Shown piece after piece: positions 58,850 through 64,000 of a DNA stretch of 64,000 nucleotides. A program made the translations under genes and the position numbers. The notes under the pieces are model-generated. The model was not told the origin of the DNA and searched no databases. It worked only from the letters and a program-made list of their open reading frames with translations. Source of the DNA: Punica granatum (Eukaryota; Streptophyta; Magnoliopsida; Myrtales; Lythraceae); NCBI RefSeq assembly GCF_007655135.1, contig NC_045132.1:2790001-2854000 (forward strand), in the 5' to 3' direction. Every line of letters starts with the position of its first letter. Position 1 is the first letter of the stretch.

Positions 58850-60020
58850 GCCATTTTAAATTATTGTTTCACCTTCTTCTTTTTTTTTTGTGCGAATCTC
58901 CTTCCAGCACACGCGCGTGACAAATCGCTTATGCGTTAGGTGATGGGTGTGCCGGGGCGTAGTTCCAAGGAGTTGTGGCGGCAAAACCACCAGTCGACCT
59001 CATTGTACTAGAGCATAGCGCCACAACTGGAAGTCCATAGGTCTAATGGGTGGCCGGGAGGTTGAGCGGGTCGAATGGGTGATGGTATCAATTAGACAAT
59101 TATAGTGGCTCGAGGATTTAGCCGCTTAGAATCTACCCAATGAGCGCGTGCGACCTATTAACTTGATGGATGGAACGGCCCGGAAGCCGCTTCGAAGGTT
59201 GGCTAGTCACAATCCAAGGTGGCTGGTGAGAGAGTAGCCTCAGGTATGGATAGCTGACAAGGATGAGCTGAAGGTCGGAACCTTGGCTCGGTGGTTATCT
59301 CAACTTGAAAGTCAAGACAATGATAGCCGACGGATCGGCAAATAGGAGACTTCGGAAGGTTGGTTGGGTTTGCTCCAGAAAGCGGGTTTAATGCATGGTA
59401 TTTACAGGTGCGGGAAAAATAAATATTAAATGTGCGGTGTGATAAGTAAAGATAGAGACAATAAGTCCGTGTTTGCTTGATATGCCGAAGGGGGTAATAC
59501 GATAAAAAGACTCGACTTATATAGGTCTAGCACTTGCGTGCCACCCAAGGAAACAAAAACGGGAAACAAACGACAACTAACTAATCCTAGGACTACGTGG
59601 AAAATATCTTCCACTTTCTTCTAATTTAGTAAACTAAAGTAAGGAAACAAAATAAAACTAAAAGGAGCTGCATATCCATCTCTTCCTCGCGCAGCACGTC
59701 CATCTTCTTATTTCCATGTCTTGCCCATTATATAGCTTTCTATTTCCATTTTGTAGGCTTTTATTTCTTTCAAGCCTTCTATATATGAGGAAATAGATAT
59801 CTTCATTTAAGGGCAGGATATTACCTTAGCTTGGAAACAACTTGTAGCCGCCATCCGTGACACCCACCCTATGCAGCTGTCCAAGTGGATTTTGCCACGG
59901 GTTCGGGTTAGGTCTTGTATTGGACTGCGTTTGTGGGCTTCCCCGGATAAGTCTCATGGGCTTTATACGTCGTAGTCCGCATTTATCGCCAAGTACGGAA
60001 AACAATTATATATACAGTTA
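58850..60020. mobile_element. Unclassified balanced-composition block, probably retroelement relic
   Basis: From about 58900 to 59420 the sequence is GC-balanced, with words such as GGTTGGCTAGTCACAATCC, in contrast to both sides; 59840-60000 is similar. No gag-pol motif, LTR pair or gene could be identified. Confidence 0.25.
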
Positions 60021-60482
60021 AAAAACTCTCTGTTTTTTAAACAAAAACAACAAACCAAAAAGGCCCAAGGGACAAGGGTGGACTTGCGGTTACAATTCGT
60101 TACATATAAGTATGCTTCTTATCCCATCACCAAGAAATATTTAAGTGTTTTGTACTCTTCTCTTTTTTCGTTATAATTGAGAAGAGGAGTTGTTCGGATT
60201 TCATCCAAATTTCCAAAAAAAGAAAGAAAGAAAAAGTATGTTCGAAACACAAGTTGTGCAGATCACCCAATAAGAACATTTCTTTATCAGGACTTTGCAT
60301 TAATTCGAACTTGAGTTTTTACTAAGAGATTTGCGTCATATGACCACCATGCCATCCCTATCATGTTTATATTCGTATTGTTTAATTTTTCTCCAGTTGG
60401 GTAGATCTCCCATTGCTCAAATTTATTGCTTAAAAAGTAATTTGACTGTGTTGTATTACTCTTTCTTACTTTATAATTTATA

Positions 60483-61297
60483 GGGTAAATTGTAAAAATA
60501 ATCCAAATTTTGCACTTTATATCAATCCTAGTACAAATTATTCTTTTTATCATGAAAATTCACCACCTATCATCTTGATATCAATTTTATTACAGTGTCA
60601 AATTTTCCATCAATTTTTGTCGAATTTGATGACGTGGAAGTCATTGGCTTTTTAAGTGGGCTCGAAAGGCTTTTTTTTATAATATAATATTCTAAATTAA
60701 AAAAAAAGAAGAAAAAAGGGTAAGGAAAACCCAGATTCCACGGAAAAGAACGGAGGGGTAGCCAGCGATGTGGGCTACGCCGACGGCCACCAATCCCCAT
60801 TAATTGGGGTCACTATAGACTTCAGTGGTCGCTGGTGACCTAGAAATCGTAGGGCCGATGGCTGTCAGTGAGGCTCCTACTGCCGACCCCCTTCTATTTT
60901 CCCTTCCACCTTTTTTTTTTATTTAATTTTGAGTTGTTGGAGCCTTGCCGAAGACCACCACCGCCCCCGTGGGGTCGCCAACAACCACTCGGATCGCTGA
61001 TGATCCCAATCGGGGAGGTGTTAGTTGCGACTGCTCCCTCCCTTCTTTGAAACCCTATTAGGATTTATCTATTTTTTTCATTTTGAGAATATTCTTTTAT
61101 TGAAAGAAGACTTTGGGACCCCACTCAATAAGCTGCATAGCGTCCACATCAATAAATCCGTAAAAATTGATGGAAATATTGACGTTGTGCTAAAATTGAT
61201 ACAAAAACGGTAGTTTGTGAATTTTCATGATAAAAAAATTATTCATACTAAAATTGATAAAATGTGTAAAATTTGAATTTTTTTTTTGTAATTTACC
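60483..61297. mobile_element. Mutator-like fold-back element with GC-rich core
   Basis: ATAATTTATA flanks both ends (60473-60482 and 61298-61307). The left arm starts GGGTAAATTGTAAAAATAATC and the right arm ends TTGTAATTTACC. Arms of about 180 bp are inverted repeats (CAAATTTTGCACTTTATATC against GATAAAATGTGTAAAATTTG). The core, about 60720-61040, is GC-rich with CCCC/GGGG palindromic words. It resembles the element at 30689-31427 in start (GGGTAAAT), target size and GC-rich core. No transposase is present. Confidence 0.75.
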
Positions 61298-61635
61298 ATA
61301 ATTTATAATAAGAGGTGTTTTTGTTTCGTCCAATTATCAGAAAACAAGTGAGTCATTCACATAGATCGCGCAAGCATTTAATAAGGAGAACTCTTCTTCA
61401 TGACTTCACATTGACTGGAACTTGAATTTTTACTTAGAGAATCGTGTTTTTCAACCATCGTACCAACCCTAATAGGTTTACTTTTGTATTACTTTTCAAC
61501 CTGATATTTTTAATAAAACAATTAAAACAGGTCCATCTACCCTATAGGCTAGTAGACCTGTTTCCTATACTTTCTGTCTTTTTTATTTTGTCTTTTTTAT
61601 GTTAAAATGTTATATTTTTTATTTACATGTTCTGT

Positions 61636-62185
61636 ATTTTTTTGGGTTTGTACGAAAATCCAATGAATTCTGAGTAATCCAGCCGTGCGAAGCCTATTAA
61701 GGGGCAAAACTCTCCCAATCATTAATTATTTTCACACGCAAGACTCGAATTTGCCTCAATTTTTTTCACTTTTATATACTAAGATAGTATTATTTGTCTA
61801 TTTGCATTTTATATTTCTTTCTAGGTTTTAGAGCATGATAACCGGAAGTCCATTGAGTTCCGAGTAATTCAGCCTGTGCTAGGCCTATTAAATAGCAAAA
61901 CTCTCCCAATTGTTCAAGAATCGAATTTACCTTAATTTGTTTTTTACTTTTATCTATTAAAATAGTATTATTTGTCTATTTATATTTTCTATTTCTTTTC
62001 GTATTTTGGAGCATGATATATATCTTGAAATCCATTGAGTTCCAACTAATCCAGCAAGTTGGCTTAGCCCACTAAGTAGTAGAACTCTCACAATCATGAA
62101 ATTTCTTCATACACAAAACACGAATTCCTCTTACAAGAAACAAGTGTTGAAAATCACTTGAACCAACTTATATTTGTTACACTTT
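61636..62185 (-). repeat. Three SINE family A copies in tandem
   Basis: Bodies of family A in reverse orientation lie at about 61636-61760, 61830-61935 and 62005-62185; only the last keeps the head (ATCACTTGAACCAACTTAT). The spacer TTATTTGTCTATTT...TATTTCTTT is itself repeated with the second and third copies, so a unit of about 178 bp was tandemly duplicated. Confidence 0.65.
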
Positions 62186-62804
62186 CTAGCTGTTCCTTTG
62201 CGATTTTAGATCTAGAAAAAATTCATGAAATGACCTCAAAGTAGTGTGTGTATATTTATAAAATTGGTCCCCAATCCTTATTTTGTCAAATCTTAATAGA
62301 GTGAAAGTGCATTTTTCATAATATGATAGTCATAAAAAAAGAATATTCCTTTCACATAACAAGAATCAATTATAATTAATTTATGATATAGATTGAGTAA
62401 ATCCCTTTCACATTTTAATATAAATCAAAATAGATATATGATCATTGCTAATCAAATTCATATGAACATCTAATTTTTTCAACTCGAGTACATATTAGAC
62501 ACATGATAAATCACATGCTCTAAATGATGGGAGTCTAAAATAAAGTATCAAAATATCAAATTTAAGAAATATATTCAAGTGTATTCTTTTTCATAAATAA
62601 ATTAGATCAGGCGCTTTAAAAGACACTAATGAAGGAACGAAAAACTGAGGGAGATAGAAAGAGAAGGGACAAATAAATACAAGAGAAATTAAAAGAACTT
62701 TTTCTTCTTTTTCTTCTTGCATATTTTTTAATACAATTTTGGTGTACTCTGATGTTATACGAGTTTTAATATGTACCACAGTTTTAGAAATCAACTATTT
62801 ATAA

Positions 62805-62838
62805 GTATATATATGTGTGTGTGTGCGCGCGCGCGCAC
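62805..62838. repeat. Alternating purine-pyrimidine tract (TA)(TG)(CG)
   Basis: Thirty-four bases alternate purine and pyrimidine without a break: TA repeats, then TG repeats, then CG repeats ending in CAC. Confidence 0.9.
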
Positions 62839-62984
62839 TAATTATATTAGATCTCTATCACTATAGATCATGCTTTTAATTAAAATTCATTCCTTCAATA
62901 ATTGTTTGAAATTCATGAGCTTATCACATTGGGTCTTGGATATTGTAATAAATTATGAAAATTGGATCAAACATGTCTTTTCTA

Positions 62985-63016
62985 TTTGCCAAACAACGAT
63001 GCGGGCATTGTTCTAG
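62985..63016 (+). mobile_element. Helitron-like 3' terminus
   Basis: AACGATGCGGGCATTGTTCTAG followed by T, with CTAG at 63013-63016. This resembles a plant Helitron 3' end with a decayed hairpin. The 5' end was not located; the preceding 600 bp are AT-rich and non-coding. Confidence 0.45.
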
Positions 63017-63064
63017 TAAGAATATAAAAAAAATTCACCCAAAAAAGGAATAAAAAAAATAAAT

Positions 63065-63213
63065 GGGTGTAGCATAGTAGCGTACGCCCTTGTCTGTCGA
63101 CCTAAAGGTCATAAGTTCGATACTTAATGGGACTATTTGTATCCATTTATTAGTTATTTAGAATTTCTCTTTCATTGTGCTCGGTCTTGGTCCTACTTTG
63201 TAAACGAAAAAAA
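63065..63213 (+). mobile_element. SINE family C (tRNA-derived)
   Basis: Head GGGTGTAGCATAGTAGCGTA (box A) and ATAAGTTCGATACTT (box B), about 35 bp apart. The body contains TATTAGTTATTTAGAATTTC and GCTCGGTCTTGGTCCTAC, ending AAACGAAAAAAAG. Confidence 0.8.
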
Positions 63214-63301
63214 GAATCTAATCATACTTATGACAATTAAAGTCGACACCTATTAATTTTTTGGCAAATGTATTGTTTTTTGGGCAAATCAAGACAAGAT
63301 T

Positions 63302-63421
63302 AATTTTTTTCGGTTATAAACAAAGTCAAAGACTTAATATAATGAAAGAGAAATTCTAAATAACTAATAAAGGAGCACGTGTAGTCCTACTAAGTATCGA
63401 AATTGCAACCTCAGTCTATAC
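63302..63421 (-). mobile_element. SINE family C, inverted truncated copy
   Basis: On the minus strand it carries ATTTCGATACTTAGTAGGAC and the same TATTAGTTATTTAGAATTTC word as the copy at 63065, then a run equivalent to the A tail. Box A is lost or decayed. Confidence 0.75.
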
Positions 63422-63429
63422 CATTTTTT

Positions 63430-64000
63430 CAATTAGTTTTTTTTTAAAAAAAAACCATTGGAAATGGCTTTTAGGTTCTTTGGGTTTGGTTAGGTTCGAA
63501 TTTTCGGTTTTTTTTTTGTTTTTTTCCCTTACACCCCTAATGAGAACAACCTCAGCTTGCAAGTAATGTTCTTTTTTTTTTTTTCTTCTTTGATCCTGCT
63601 TGTTTTTGGTTTGTTTATGGTTACACATTAAATCTTCGTTCTAAGTGAAAATTCATTCGCTTCATCCTACTTCACCGTGTGATTCATCATCATCCCCGCT
63701 CTATAATCATATTCATCCTAAGTTGATCAAAACTCGTTATTAAGAGGAGAAAGATTTAAGAACGAAGCTACTGTTCTTCGAATTCCTCTGATCTAAATCA
63801 TTAAAACAGTGAACGTATTTTCCTCCTATATTCCTCCCCTTCGAGATAAATTCTCCCAAACTAAGTAATTAACTAGCATAGTTAGGTATGAGTTGAGCAA
63901 AATCTAGGGATGGCAATAGTGAAAAAAAAAATTAAAAAAATATCCGCGAATAACCTCACCATTTGTCGCACCGCATACCGCGCCAAACGGTTATAGTGTA
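63430..64000. other. Intergenic to window end
   Basis: Contains several T homopolymers (63439, 63508, 63572). No gene is seen. Confidence 0.4.

Overview
The window looks like nuclear DNA of a eudicot plant. It is AT-rich, has GT-AG introns inside plant-type genes, and is full of plant repeats: tRNA-derived SINEs, TRIM retrotransposons with a Met-tRNA primer site, Tourist-like MITEs, Mutator-like fold-backs, a hAT element and Helitron ends. The protein sequences would fit a Myrtales-type rosid such as pomegranate, but that is an impression from memory and not proven.

Only three protein-coding genes can be supported, all on the minus strand. (1) 24298-26634 is an intact intronless subtilase, orthologous to Arabidopsis SBT1.5. 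(2) 41936-45882 is a complete seven-exon gene for mitochondrial protoheme IX farnesyltransferase (COX10). I rebuilt it exon by exon with GT-AG junctions and a consistent reading frame (459 residues), with site II promoter motifs near 46.8 kb. (3) 52049-52672 is a two-exon LEA_3/SAG21-type late-embryogenesis-abundant protein of 92 residues. Weak candidates are a small unknown gene at 36.5-37.5 kb and unrecognised ORFs near 22.8 and 23.6 kb. Degraded pieces include a Ty3/gypsy integrase C-terminus (20453-20732) and an RNase H-like fragment (56503-56691). The three genes share no obvious pathway: cell-wall proteolysis, haem A synthesis and stress or senescence protection.

Layout: 0-6.4 kb is AT-rich intergenic DNA with one promoter-like island and a repeat copy. 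6.5-12 kb is a GC-richer non-coding retrotransposon relic, interrupted by a palindromic composite of TRIM elements at 9333-10847. 12.5-18.6 kb holds a duplicated X-Y-X repeat block, Helitron ends and a palindromic Mutator-like MITE with its empty site preserved in a neighbouring copy. 19-22 kb has MITEs, a SINE and the gypsy relic. 24-27 kb is the SBT1.5 gene. 27-35 kb is a transposon-rich tract (hAT, Tourist, Mutator-like fold-back, a head-to-head SINE pair, a Helitron). 35-41 kb is mostly plain intergenic DNA. 41.4-46.9 kb is COX10. 48-55 kb has two related long-inverted-repeat elements, one containing an intact TRIM with target-site duplication, and the LEA gene. 56.7-57.5 kb is a second copy of the LEA flanks without the gene. 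58-64 kb holds SINEs, another fold-back and a Z-DNA-prone tract.

The most unusual structure is the inverted TRIM composite: about 610-630 bp arms, both outer ends being LTR 3' ends, flanked by the same 5-bp word as if integrated in one step. The LEA flank duplication that lacks the gene is the second.
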